Positions 44,651 through 55,314 of a stretch of DNA of 64,000 bases are shown here, piece after piece; position 1 is the first letter of the stretch, and every line of letters begins with the position of its first letter. The notes beneath the pieces were generated by a model. The model was not told where the DNA came from, searched no databases, and worked only from the letters and a program-made list of their open reading frames with translations. This stretch comes from Zea mays (taxonomy: Eukaryota; Streptophyta; Magnoliopsida; Poales; Poaceae): positions 268,792,622 through 268,856,621 of the forward strand of contig NC_050096.1 in assembly GCF_902167145.1 (NCBI RefSeq), in the 5' to 3' direction. The translations under genes and the position numbers were made by a program.

Positions 44651-47631
44651 AAATGTATGAGACGAACTCCAACGGTTGGCTCCTGGCTTCGCTCCCACCT
44701 CGTGAGCGTGAGTTGCATCCGTACTTTTCTTAGACTAGTGCTTTACGCGCGCCCACGCGCGCGTGGTTGGGCTTTTTTCATGGTTTACCTAAAGCAAATT
44801 GTATCTAAGTAGTTACAACAGTCATTTCGTGTTACATAATTAGTTGGGAATAAGCTCACTTCTAAACAAACTACTCCATCTCGCTCGCCTTCTCTCCATC
44901 ATCCTGCTTCCCCGTGGTTCGTCTCCCAGCTCCTCTCTTGATTTGCTAGGCTCTTGTCTATTATCTCACATCTCCCCTCCTCTTGATCTGCTAGGTGCTT
45001 GATGGATCGAAGTCTGCCATCCCCACGGTCGCAGCTGCCAATGAGGGCTCGACGATTTTCTGGAAGCAATTGGAAAAAAGCTAGGCGGGAATGACGTGAA
45101 GTGGGAGAGAAACAGAGAGGGCTGCGTACAGGAACATGAGGTAGTTGCAAATGTAAGCCATTTTAGGGTCCATGATTGGAATTGACAATTGAATTTGGAC
45201 CATAAAACAAATAGAACAGGTAGTAAATTAAATTATAGAGCCACACTATAAGGCTTATGGTTGGAGTTGCTCTAAGGACGACAGAAAAAGGGACATTTAG
45301 AGAGTTAAACACAAGCTAGAAGTAATAAGATTATCCTAATTAAGTTTCACACATAAACACACTATCTAATTTATCAATGTTGTATGATTTGTTTTACCCA
45401 AAACTGTGTGTAATAAAAACAGATTGGGATTGATACAACATCATGAATTGTAAGACAAACATTATATACGGTTACACATAAACATACTGTCTAATTCATC
45501 AATGATGTATGTTACACAGAATGAGATTGGAAAACCAAAACAACGAATAAGCAAACTGCAGGAAAAGTATGCAGTGGAAACCAACCCAGATTCGGACGAT
45601 AGGAAAGTATCATGTGAATGATGTGCCAAGAAAAGGAGAGGGGTAAAAAGGGCGAAGATTTAGAAGATCTAAAGCACAAGAACCAGAGATTAGGTTGAAC
45701 AATAGGGAACATGGAGCATCCTTTTTTTCTTCAGGGAAAAAACTGAAAATCCAAACCATGTTGAGTAAAACCGAGTGGGATTGGAAACCAAAAAACCCGA
45801 GATAAAGAAACTCGAGAAAAAGCATGGAATCGAAACCAACTTCAGTAAAACAAAAGAAACCTTAGCAGACACCACAGAATAAGCAGCAAAGAACACTAAC
45901 TGTAACAAAATGAAAAAATGAAGTCATTTGCTAGAGGTGTGGTGATGAACTCAGAAAGGAAAATGTGTTTTTTTCAGTTGAAGGGAGCCAACGAATCCAA
46001 AAGTTTCAAATCTGAATCATAAGAGCCGACTCCAAAAATATCAGATCTGAATCGTAAGAACCGACTGACGAATACAGCGCAAGCATCAGATCTGCTAGAA
46101 ACAGAAAGCATTTGGGAACAAGGAAACATACCTTTTCCATCCTCTCCGTGTTTAGGGCTTGTTTGGTTAGAAAGGGGTTGAATGTTGAAGGAAAATCGAG
46201 GGGGAAATAGAGGTTTCCATAAATGACACAGTGAGTAGGAGAGACTAGCAGAGATATGCTGGAACTGAAACAAGGGTAAACATTGACTACAACAGCAAGT
46301 GGTACTACTCTATACCAGAGACTGCTGCCCCCATGCATTGCGTGGTTGAAAGAGATAGAGAGAAAGAAGCAAGAGCACATGCACTGAACCAACGATGGAT
46401 ATATGCAATTCTCGCAGATCCAAGAAGAAGAAGAATGCATGCTGCCCATGCTCCGGAGGATATACCCTTTTTAAAATCTGGTCACACACTTTGCTGCTGT
46501 CTACTGACCAGACCCGTTCCATTTGTTTGTACTACCGGCCGGGCAATGCAACCTGCAGAGGCACTAGACGGAGGAAACGAGGAGGAGAAAACGGAGCAAG
46601 AGCAGGCGGAGAGAAGAAGATAGAGCAAAACGAACGAGCAGCGTAACGCTCTCTGTAGAAGTAGATAGAGCAAAACGAACGAGCAGCGTAACGCTCTCTG
46701 TAGAAGTCTCCAGAGGCGATTACGGGAAAGCAGATGAGTAAAGTCAGCCAAGGATCCACGATCTAACGGCTACGATTTTTAGAGTGACGTGGACAGGCTC
46801 AAAGGCGCCGTTTTGATCCGGCTTTAATAATAAGGAAATGTTATACAACACTAGTAAAGTGTCCGTGCTAAGGGTAGCACGATAAATCTGTGGCAATGAA
46901 GTGATGGAGATAACGGGGTGCAAAATGTCTGAATTTTTATTTCTTATCCGAAACTCTGAAACCGTACTAACACTAAAATCAATAGGAAATGAATATACAC
47001 ATTATACTGTTTTTAAGTGTTGATACATATAAGATATATTGTTACCCTCTCTTCGTGAAGCATCACATCCAGGGGTTAAAATTGCTGGTGATGTTCAGTG
47101 AACTTACTTATCTCATCTAATGATATGTTAGCAGCATTGTACCCAGATTTAACCAATCGAATCTTGCCTCTACTTAGAATAGTTATCCAAACATTAGGCT
47201 TTTGTTAGATGGAGACATGAAAATAAAAGGTAGATGTAAACTACCATACAAGGACACCCTATGTTATCACGTAAAAATTTGACATTGCTATTGAGTTACC
47301 TATGAAAACGACTTATGTAGAATACAGTCTCAATAAGAAACATGATATGAAAAAAGCTCGTGTGAATCAACATACCATCACGTCGAACACATATCTTAGG
47401 TATGCTTTTGACTTGATCATTTAACACTTGAAAGGGAAATGTACTCTTGGACCATTTATATATTTTTTTTATTAAATGCTTAACACATTACTATAAACTA
47501 GCAACTCCTTATATATGAGCATGAGTACAGGTGTTTACGAAGAAAATTGAGTAAAATAAAAAACACTTTCGGGCCTGATAATGGACATATTGCAAACCTT
47601 TATGGTTCAAAGTAATAAAGGTATGTTTCTA
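44651..47631. other. Gene-poor intergenic DNA
   Basis: No gene is supported. A possible MITE of about 610 bp runs from GAACTCCAACGGTTGGCTC (44666) to ATGGTTGGAGTTGCTCTA (about 45274); its ends are imperfect inverted repeats. A 45-bp tandem duplication containing TAGAGCAAAACGAACGAGCA occupies 46621-46707. An ACTAGTAAAGTGTCCGTGC string at 46850 resembles those at 24436 and 44735 and may mark the end of one transposon family. The remainder is AT-rich without signatures. Confidence 0.35.
46621..46707. repeat. 45-bp tandem duplication
   Basis: TAGAGCAAAACGAACGAGCA and the following GCGTAACGCTCTCTGTAGAA occur twice in succession, starting at 46621 and 46666, with no differences seen over 42 bp. 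It is non-coding. Confidence 0.85.
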
Positions 47632-47798
47632 CTCCATTCGTCTCAGTATATAAGTCGTAACCATCTCTGGTTCAAAGACCAGAAATACATTTAATTCTCT
47701 ATATACCACTGCATCGATGTATGTGTGCATAGAGCATGCCTTATATTATGGGACAAGAATAAAAAGTGGTTACGCCTTATATTCTGGGACGAAGGGAG
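47632..47798. mobile_element. Stowaway-like MITE
   Basis: Ends CTCCATTCGTCTCAGTATA and ATATTCTGGGACGAAGGGAG are inverted repeats, flanked by TA on each side. It is 167 bp and non-coding. Confidence 0.7.
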
Positions 47799-47800
47799 TA

Positions 47801-48326
47801 ATACTTAGTCAATTGTTTAATGTACTAATCATGTCTGTCTAAGTGCTAGAAATCATCTAGAGTCGAGCTAAGAGAAGCCAAAAGAATTTGGATAGCCATT
47901 GACAATTTTGCCATTATCATTTGTGTGCTTCGCTAGTATACCATCGGGCTCATAAAACATAGACACAGATGACCCCATCAGTCATATATATGGAATGACA
48001 TAATAACAGGGAGCCAAATATGAGAGTGCCAAAATAGCAAATTTCTCGAATTTGGAACAAAAAGAAAGAGGTTGAGCTGATCTAGGCAACACCCGGACAA
48101 TTTGGTGTCACCCATCGGACAGTCTGGCCGTACTAGCCACTCTCGGGCTCGGCCAGACTTCCTCAGCTAAAAATCACCGTACATAGACAGCAGAATTGAC
48201 ATAAGGTGAAAGAAAAAAATATAATAGCATTCGTGCGAAAAAGATAGATATAGTTGTATTCAAGGTAAAATGAGGATTTTTTTTATTTAAACAACATACT
48301 CCTTCACCCGCTTCTGAACATCATAA
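47801..48326. other. Intergenic DNA, nothing recognised
   Basis: AT-rich with no coding potential or terminal repeats identified. Confidence 0.4.
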
Positions 48327-48696
48327 GGCTATCCGCACTCGTGCAACTCTAAATTTCTACTCTAAAAAGAATATTCTATCCTGGTCAGCAAGATTCTCTA
48401 CTCTATCACACAATCCCCCGCAGTCATATTTACCCTAAATCTCTATCCTATACCAACTATCACATATTCTATTATTTATTTTACCTCACATCCAGCTGCG
48501 TTGCTGCCGATCCCGCCATCACGCAGAGGAGAGAGAGTCCATAGGGGAGCAACTCGATGCACTGTAAATATGGGGTGAGAGAGTGTCCACCTTGTGGTAA
48601 GGTGATGTTTAGAGTCATCCGCTGCAGGGCTTTTCACCCTAAATGGTTACCCTATACGTTTAGGGTGAGGTTCCCAGTCGACGACTGCAGATAGCC
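48327..48696. mobile_element. Tourist-like MITE, 370 bp
   Basis: Starts GGCTATCCGCACTCGTGC and ends ACGACTGCAGATAGCC, imperfect inverted repeats flanked by TAA on both sides (48324-48326 and 48697-48699). This is the PIF/Harbinger signature. The interior is non-coding. Confidence 0.72.
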
Positions 48697-48699
48697 TAA

Positions 48700-49363
48700 G
48701 CACCTAGGTGGTCATTATGGACAGCAATGTGGTGCCACTAAGCTGGCTTTGACAAATCCTCAGGCCCAATTACCCTCTGGTTAAACATGCCACTCGCCAC
48801 TCGTACCAACAATAAAAACAGTTACTGCATGCCCATTCCTAGAAATTTTTTGCATAGGCACTTGTCCAAATTCGCCACCTAGCAAAAGCAAAACAGATTA
48901 TAATTGTAAAATAGTGCTCCTCAAAAACAAAACAACAGGCAGAATTCATATAAACGATATAGGATGTCCAGTTTTTATGTCCATACCCTCAGCACACCAC
49001 GGAATTCCTAGTCCTTATTGGGATCTACACTTTGGGGCCGTAGCTCTCTCTTTGAATCTAGACAGTTATCATCATATTCAATATCACCCTTCTCATCAAG
49101 GTCAGAGAAAGAAACAGTAGAGATCAAAACTCACGATTGTCTACAGAAAACTGCAGAGAGAAAGGTTAAATATATCCTGCACGTTAGTGATGTATATATC
49201 ATATAAAATGATTGATCAATGATCACAGTTTCCATGTTACTATGTCAGGTGAAACCTGTGAGTAACACTGAACCAAACACCTACCGGTTGAAATCCTTTT
49301 GTTGTTCGATGACCCCTTCAAGCTCGTCAACAATCTGGTGTTGTCATAAGCAAAACAACTTAA
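48700..49363. other. Intergenic DNA, nothing recognised
   Basis: No gene or transposon was identified between the two MITEs. Confidence 0.4.
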
Positions 49364-49480
49364 GGGCTAGTTTGGGAACCCCAATTTTCCAAGGGATTTC
49401 TAATTTACCAAGGGAAATTAGTTCATTTTCCCATGGGAAAATAGAAATCCCTTGGGAAATTGGGGTTTCCAAACTAGCCC
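49364..49480. mobile_element. Near-perfect palindromic Tourist-like MITE, 117 bp
   Basis: GGGCTAGTTTGGGAACCCC at the left pairs with GGGGTTTCCAAACTAGCCC at the right, and the pairing continues inward (AAGGGATTTCTA with TAGAAATCCCTT) almost to the centre. Both flanks are TAA (49361-49363 and 49481-49483). The whole element could fold into one hairpin. Confidence 0.8.
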
Positions 49481-49889
49481 TAAATGGCGTGGTGATTTAT
49501 TTACCGGAGTAAAAATACCGAAACAAGGACTAGCCAAAGTCATAGAAAATATCAGGATCAGATTCAACATTCTTTGGCCATGTTCTAAATATCCATAAAT
49601 AATTGTTCCAAATTCGCAAGGCGCGTCGTTACGCGTTCAGATCCACGTGAGGCGCACCACTAGATCCGACATGCCAACAAGGATGACACCGACACACGCC
49701 TAGCTCGGCATTGGTTTGGCTCGATCCGGAGGTGTGTGCCGATGCGTGTGCTGACTCTACTCTAGTCCACGATTGTCTCTTTTTGGCATGATATGGAAAT
49801 CTATGAGTTTGGATCGTGTTTGAATAAATCTTCCATTTTAAGTAAGATCTACCAGCTGATATATATATAATCAACATATGAATACTTTG

Positions 49890-51163
49890 TGTTGAGCACT
49901 AAAAGTGCCTAGCGCACGGTTCAGGCCTGAGGTCGGACAGTCTGTGGTTCGGACTGTCCGTCGTAGCGGCGCGGACCGTTCGCGCGTGCGCATAATTAGT
50001 TAGGTTTCTAGATTTCTTACGAGATTTATTAGCTAAACCTGCAGGATTAACTCGAGAACCCACTTGTAACAGGTCCAGACCTACCCTTTTATATAGATGA
50101 AGGGCTACGGACGATTGACCCCCCAATCAATCCAATCAACTCTACTTATTGTTTTACCTTATGCATTAGGAGTAACTCTAGTTTAGCCCTAGTTTAGCCT
50201 CCCTCTACCTCGAATCTTCAAATCTCTTCGGCTCTACGTCGACTAGAGGCGTCTTGGGTGTCCTGACGATACCGAGACACACCCTAGGATCTCTTCTCCC
50301 CGACGGGGTCCCTTCCGGGAGGCGAGTTCTAGATCTGCTGTGAAGAAGATGACCCTCTGTGCCATCATGGGCCGTCCGAGCCCTACGCGCGAACCGTCCG
50401 GACGTACGCAAAGAAGGGGTCGCTTTTGCGCCTAGGTCATGGACCGTCCGACCCTATGCCGCGGACCATCCACGCCTCCGCAGAGAGCATCGTCAGGTGG
50501 TTCGTTCTAGTGATTGACAGAGATTCTGGGTTCGATCCCCAGTGGAATCGCCAAAAGTGTGTTGGCGCCGATCTAGGTGCCAATCACTGGAACGAACCAC
50601 CTGGCGGCGCTCTCTGCGGAGGCGCGAATGGTCCACGGCACAAGGCCGGATGGTCCGCGGCACACGCGCAGGAGCGACCCCTTCTCAGTGTGCGTCTGAA
50701 CAGCCCACGAAGGCGCATAGGATCGTCTTCTTCGTAGCGGATCTAGATCTCGCCTCCCGGGAGGGACCCCGTCGTCGGGGAGGAGAGATCCTACGGTGTG
50801 TCTTGGCGTCGGCAGGCCACCCAAGATGTCTCTAGTTGACGTATAGCCGAAGAGAGGTGAAGATTCGAGGTAGAGGGACGCTAAACTAGGGCTAAACTAG
50901 AGCTACTCCTAATGTATAAGGTAAAAATGATAAGTATGGTTGATTAGATCGATTGTGGGGGGTTCAATCGGTCGTATCCCTTCATCTATATAAAGGGGAG
51001 GTCTGGATCCGTTACAAGTCGGTTCTCGAGTTAATCCCATAGATTTAGCTAACAAATCTCGCAAGAAATCCGGAACCATAATTAATTATGCGCACACGTT
51101 GATGGTTCTCGTCGCTACGACAGACGGTTCGGACCGTCCGCCAGACACTTTTAGTGCTCAACA
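49890..51163. repeat. Pair of inverted LTRs with one primer-binding site in the middle
   Basis: The left arm (plus, from 49890) and right arm (minus, from 51163) both start TGTTGAGCACTAAAAGTG and are alignable inverted copies over about 600 bp. Shared blocks are ATATAGATGAAGGG/CCCTTCATCTATAT, CGCCTCCGCAGAGAGC and AGGTGGTTCGTTC. On the minus strand the right arm ends GGCGCCAACA near 50560 and is followed after a few bases by TGGCGATTCCACTGGGGATC. That has the form of a primer-binding site, the complement of a tRNA 3' end. The left arm lacks the last part of its LTR. Outer flanks CTTTG and CTTTA fit a 5-bp target duplication with one change. No gag or pol is present. Confidence 0.62.
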
Positions 51164-51228
51164 CTTTACTAGTGGCCACTTGATACAAAAGTGTTTTAGG
51201 GATGTAGGGAGGTGTGTGTATTAGACCG

Positions 51229-52556
51229 TGAAAGGGAATTAGGCTTACACCTAGTTCCTAAATAATTTTGGTGGTTGAATTGCCCAACACAAATATTGGA
51301 CTGACTAGTTTGCTCTAGTGTATAAGTTATACAGGTGCAAAAGGTTCACATCTAGCCAATAAAAAGATCAAGTGTTGGATTCAATAAAGGAGCAAAGGGG
51401 CAACCGAGGGCACCCCTGGTCTGGCGCACCGGACTGTCCGGTGTGCCACCGGACAGTGAACAGTACCTGTCCGGTGCACCAGGGGACTCAGACTCAAACT
51501 CTTCACCCTCGGGATTTCTCGGAAGCCGGCGCGCTATAATTCACCGGACTGTCCGGTGTGCACCGGACATGTCCGGTGCTCCAAGGAAGCTCGGCCTCCT
51601 GAACTCGCCAGCCTCGGGTTCGCGCGGCAGCCGCTCCGCTATAATTCACCGGACTGTCCGGTGTACACCGGACTGTCCGGTGTGCCAGCGGAGCAACGGC
51701 TCCCTGCGGCGCCAACGGCTCCCTGCGGTGCATTAAATGCGCGCGCAGCGCGCGCAGAAGTCAGAATCGCCCATGCCGGTGCACCGGACATCAAACAGTA
51801 CATGTCCGGTGTGCACCGGACACCCAGGCGGGCCCACAAGTCAGAAGCTCCAACGGCTAGAATCCAACGGCAGTGATGACGTGGCAGGGGCACCGGACTG
51901 TCCGGTGTGCACCGGACTGTCCGGTGCGCCATCGAGCAGACGCCTCCAGCCAACGGTCACTTTTGGTGGTTGGGGCTATAAATACCCCAACCACCCCACA
52001 TTCATTGCCATCCAAGTTTTCCACTTCTCAACTACTACAAGAGCTCTAGGCATTCAATTCTAGACACATTCAAAGAGATCAAATCCTCTCCAATTCCACA
52101 CAAAACCCTAGTGACTAGAGAGAGTGATTTGCCGTGTTCATTTGAGCTCTTGCGCTTGGATTGCTTCTTTTCTTTCTCACTTGTTCTTGAGATCACAACT
52201 CCATTGTAATCAAGGCAAGAGGCACCAATTGTGTGGTGACCCTTGCGGGGAAGTTTTGTTCCCGGCTTTGATTAGAGAAGAGAAGCTCACTCGGTCCGAG
52301 GGACTGTTTGAGAGAGGGAAGGGTTGAAAGAGACCCGGCCTTTGTGGCCTCCTCAACGGGGAGTAGGTTTGCAAGAACCGAACCTCGGTAAAACAAATCT
52401 CCGTGTCTCATTTGCTTATTCGCTTGGGATTTGTTTTGCGCCCTCTCTTGCGGACTCATTTATTATTACTAACGCTAACCCCGGCTTGTAGTTGTGTTTA
52501 TATTTGTAAATTTCAGTTTCGCCCTATTCACCCCCCCCCCCTCTAGGCGACTATCA
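51229..52556 (+). repeat. Sirevirus 5' LTR
   Basis: 1328 bp. Contains six exact copies of the 17-bp palindrome CACCGGACTGTCCGGTG (starts 51427, 51542, 51647, 51666, 51891, 51910), upstream of the TATA box at 51977. Promoter and transcription start should be here. ORFs inside it are not real genes. Confidence 0.93.
51977..51984 (+). promoter_or_regulatory. TATA box of the 5' LTR
   Basis: TATAAATA sits at the centre of an inverted repeat (GGTTGGGGC-TATAAATA-CCCCAACC), about 50 bp after the last palindromic motif. An identical copy is at 60212-60219 in the 3' LTR. Confidence 0.75.
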
Positions 52557-52557
52557 A

Positions 52558-52570
52558 TTGGTATCAGAGC
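52558..52570 (+). promoter_or_regulatory. Primer-binding site (initiator tRNA-Met)
   Basis: TTGGTATCAGAGC begins one base after the 5' LTR end. It is complementary to the 3' end of plant initiator tRNA-Met, the usual primer of Ty1/copia elements. Confidence 0.9.
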
Positions 52571-52601
52571 CCGGTGCTTCATTAGAGCCTAACCGCTCGA
52601 A

Positions 52602-55301
52602 GTGATGTCGGGAGATCACGCCAAGAAGGAGATGGAGACCGGCGAAAAGCCCACTACAAGCTACGGGAGCACTTCATCGGAAGAGTCCCGCACCAAAAGG
52701 AGGGAGAAGAAGAAGAGCTCCTCCAACAAAGGGAAGGAGAAGAAATCTTCTTCTCACCACAAAGAGAAGAAGGAAAAATCTTCTTCCCACAAGCCGCATC
52801 GGAAAGGCGACAAGCACAAGAGGATGAGGAAGGTGGTCTACTACGAGACCGACACTTCATCAACATCGACCTCCGACTCCGATGCGCCCTCCGTCACTTC
52901 TAAGCGCCAAGAGCGCAAGAAGTATAGTAAGATCCCCCTACGCTACCCTCGCATTCCTAAACATACACCTTTACTTTCCGTCCCATTAGGCAAACCACCA
53001 ACTTTTAATGGTGAAGATTATGCTATGTGGAGTAATTTGATGCGATTTCATCTAACCTCTCTCCACAAAAGAATATGGGATGTTGTTGAGTATGGTGTAC
53101 AGGTACCATCAATAGGGGATGAGGACTATGACACGGACGAAGTGGCCCAAATCGAACACTTCAACTCCCAAGCCGCAACCATCCTCCTTGCCTCCCTAAG
53201 CAAGGAGGAATACAACAAAGTACAAGGATTGAAGAACGCCAAGGAGATTTGGGACCTACTCAAGACGGCGCACGAGGGTGATGAACTCACCAAGATCACC
53301 AAGCGGGAAACGATCGAGGGGGAGCTCGGTCGCTTCCGCCTTCGCCAGGGGGAGGAGCCACAAGACATGTACAACCGGCTCAAGACCTTGGTAAACCAAG
53401 TGCGCAACCTCGGGAGCACAAAATGGGATGACCACGAAGTGGTTAAGGTTATTCTAAGAGCTCTTATTTTCCTTAACCCCACTCAAGTACAATTAATTCG
53501 TGGGAATCCTAGATATCCACTAATGACCCCCGAGGAAGTTATCGGAAATTTTGTGAGTTTTGAATGCATGATTAAGGGCTCCAAGAAGATCAACGAGCTT
53601 GACGAGCCTTCCACCTCCGAGGCGCAACCGGTGGCCTTCAAGGCAACGGAGGAGAAGAAGGAGGAGTCTACACCAAATAGACAACCAATTGACGCCTCCA
53701 AGCTCGACAACGAGGAGATGGCCCTAATCATCAAAAGCTTTTGGCAAATTCTCAAGCAACGGAAGGGGAAGGACTACAAACCCCGTTCCAAGAAGGTTTG
53801 TTACAAGTGTGGTAAGCCCGATCACTTTATTGCAAAATGTCCTATGTCTAGTGACAGTGACAGGGGCGACGACAAGAAGGGAAGAAGAAAGGAGAAGAAG
53901 AAGTATTACAAGAAGAAGGGCGGCGATGCCCATGTTTGTCGGGAATGGGACTCCGACGAAAGCTCAAGCGACTCCTCCTCCGACGAGGACGCCGCCAACA
54001 TCGCCGTCACCAAGGGCCTTCTCTTCCCCAACGTCGGCCACAAGTGTCTCATGGCCAAGGACGGCAAAAAGAAGGTAAAATCAAGGTCCTCCACTAAATA
54101 TGAAACATCTAGTGATGAGGATGATGATAAAAATGAGGAGAATAACTTGCGCATTCTTTTTGCTAACCTTAACATGGAACAAAAGGAAAAATTAAATGAA
54201 CTAATTAGTGCCATCCATGAAAAGGATGATCTCTTGGACTCCCAAGAGGACTTCCTAATCAAGGAGAATAAGAAACATGTTAAGGTTAAAAATGCTTACG
54301 CTCTACAAGTTGAAAAATGTGAAAAATTGTCTAGTGAGCTAAGCACTTGCCGTGAGATGATTAACAACCTTAGAAATGAAAATGCTATTTTAAATGCTAA
54401 GGTTGATTCACATGTTTGTAATGTTTCAATTCCCAATCTTAGAAATGATAACGTTGACTTGCTTGCTAAGATTGATGAATTGAATGCATCTCTTGCTAGC
54501 CTTAGATTAGAGAATGAAAATTTAATTACTAAGGCTATAAATTCTGATGTTTGCAATGCTACTATTTCCGACCTTAGAACTAAGAATGAAATGTTGCATG
54601 CTAAGGTTGTAGAACTTAAATCTTGCAAACCCTCTACATCTAATGTTGAGCATGTTTCTATTTGCACTAGATGCAGAGATATTAATATTGAGGCTATCCA
54701 TGATCACCTAGCCTTAATTAAAAAACAAAATGATCATATAGCTAAACTAGATGCTAAAATTGCCGAGCACAACTTAGAAAACGAGAAATTTAAATTTGCT
54801 CGTAGCATGCTTTATAATGGGAGACGCCCTGGCATCAAGGATGGCATTGGCTTCCAAAGGGGAGACAATGTCAAACTTAATGCCCCTCCTAAGAACTTGT
54901 CTAACTTTGTTAAGGGCAAAGCTCCCATGCCTCAGGATAACGAGGGTTACATTTTATACCCTGCAGGCTATCCTGAGAGCAAAATTAGGAAGATTCATTC
55001 TAGGAAGTCTCACTCTGGCCCTAACCATGCTTTCATGTATAAGGGTGAGACATCTAGTTCTAGGCAACCAACCCATGCCAAGTTGCCTAAGAAGAAAATT
55101 CCTAATGCATCAAATGATCATGCCATTTCATTTAAAACTTTTGATGCATCTTATGTGCTTACTAGCAAATCCGGCAAAGTAGTTGCCAAATTTGTTGGGG
55201 GAAAACACAAGGATTCCAAGACTTGTGTTTGGGTACCCAAAGTTCTTGTATCTAACGCCAAAGGACCCAAAACAGTTTGGGTACCTAAAGTCAAGAACTA
55301 A
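52602..55301 (+). CDS. gag: Sirevirus Gag polyprotein
   Basis: 899 residues in one uninterrupted frame; the first ATG is 32 bp after the primer-binding site. The N terminus is Lys/Ser-rich and basic. A UBN2/gag-like domain follows at about residues 125-330 (PTFNGEDYAMWSNLMRFHL, EIWDLLKTAHEGD). A CCHC zinc knuckle, CX2CX4HX4C (CYKCGKPDHFIAKC), is at residues 400-413. Next come an acidic serine-rich stretch (DSDESSSDSSSDED) and a long predicted coiled coil with repeated LR(N/T)xNxxLxAK phrases at about 530-740. It packages the RNA into virus-like particles. The unusually long C-terminal extension is typical of Sireviruses. It ends VPKVKN-stop just before pol. Confidence 0.93.
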   Translation: MMSGDHAKKEMETGEKPTTSYGSTSSEESRTKRREKKKSSSNKGKEKKSSSHHKEKKEKSSSHKPHRKGDKHKRMRKVVYYETDTSSTSTSDSDAPSVTSKRQERKKYSKIPLRYPRIPKHTPLLSVPLGKPPTFNGEDYAMWSNLMRFHLTSLHKRIWDVVEYGVQVPSIGDEDYDTDEVAQIEHFNSQAATILLASLSKEEYNKVQGLKNAKEIWDLLKTAHEGDELTKITKRETIEGELGRFRLRQGEEPQDMYNRLKTLVNQVRNLGSTKWDDHEVVKVILRALIFLNPTQVQLIRGNPRYPLMTPEEVIGNFVSFECMIKGSKKINELDEPSTSEAQPVAFKATEEKKEESTPNRQPIDASKLDNEEMALIIKSFWQILKQRKGKDYKPRSKKVCYKCGKPDHFIAKCPMSSDSDRGDDKKGRRKEKKKYYKKKGGDAHVCREWDSDESSSDSSSDEDAANIAVTKGLLFPNVGHKCLMAKDGKKKVKSRSSTKYETSSDEDDDKNEENNLRILFANLNMEQKEKLNELISAIHEKDDLLDSQEDFLIKENKKHVKVKNAYALQVEKCEKLSSELSTCREMINNLRNENAILNAKVDSHVCNVSIPNLRNDNVDLLAKIDELNASLASLRLENENLITKAINSDVCNATISDLRTKNEMLHAKVVELKSCKPSTSNVEHVSICTRCRDINIEAIHDHLALIKKQNDHIAKLDAKIAEHNLENEKFKFARSMLYNGRRPGIKDGIGFQRGDNVKLNAPPKNLSNFVKGKAPMPQDNEGYILYPAGYPESKIRKIHSRKSHSGPNHAFMYKGETSSSRQPTHAKLPKKKIPNASNDHAISFKTFDASYVLTSKSGKVVAKFVGGKHKDSKTCVWVPKVLVSNAKGPKTVWVPKVKN

Positions 55302-55314
55302 ATTTGTTTTGTAG

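Noticed and set aside
49896..51157. A CACTA (En/Spm) DNA transposon, because the ends read CACTA and TAGTG
   Set aside because: The inverted symmetry extends outward through TGTTGAG, giving TG...CA LTR ends; the flanks fit a 5-bp duplication and no 3-bp direct repeat flanks CACTA.
51443..52063. ORFs on both strands inside the Sirevirus LTR (repeated at 59678-60298)
   Set aside because: They lie in the U3 palindrome array and LTR leader and are copied in both LTRs; no protein family.
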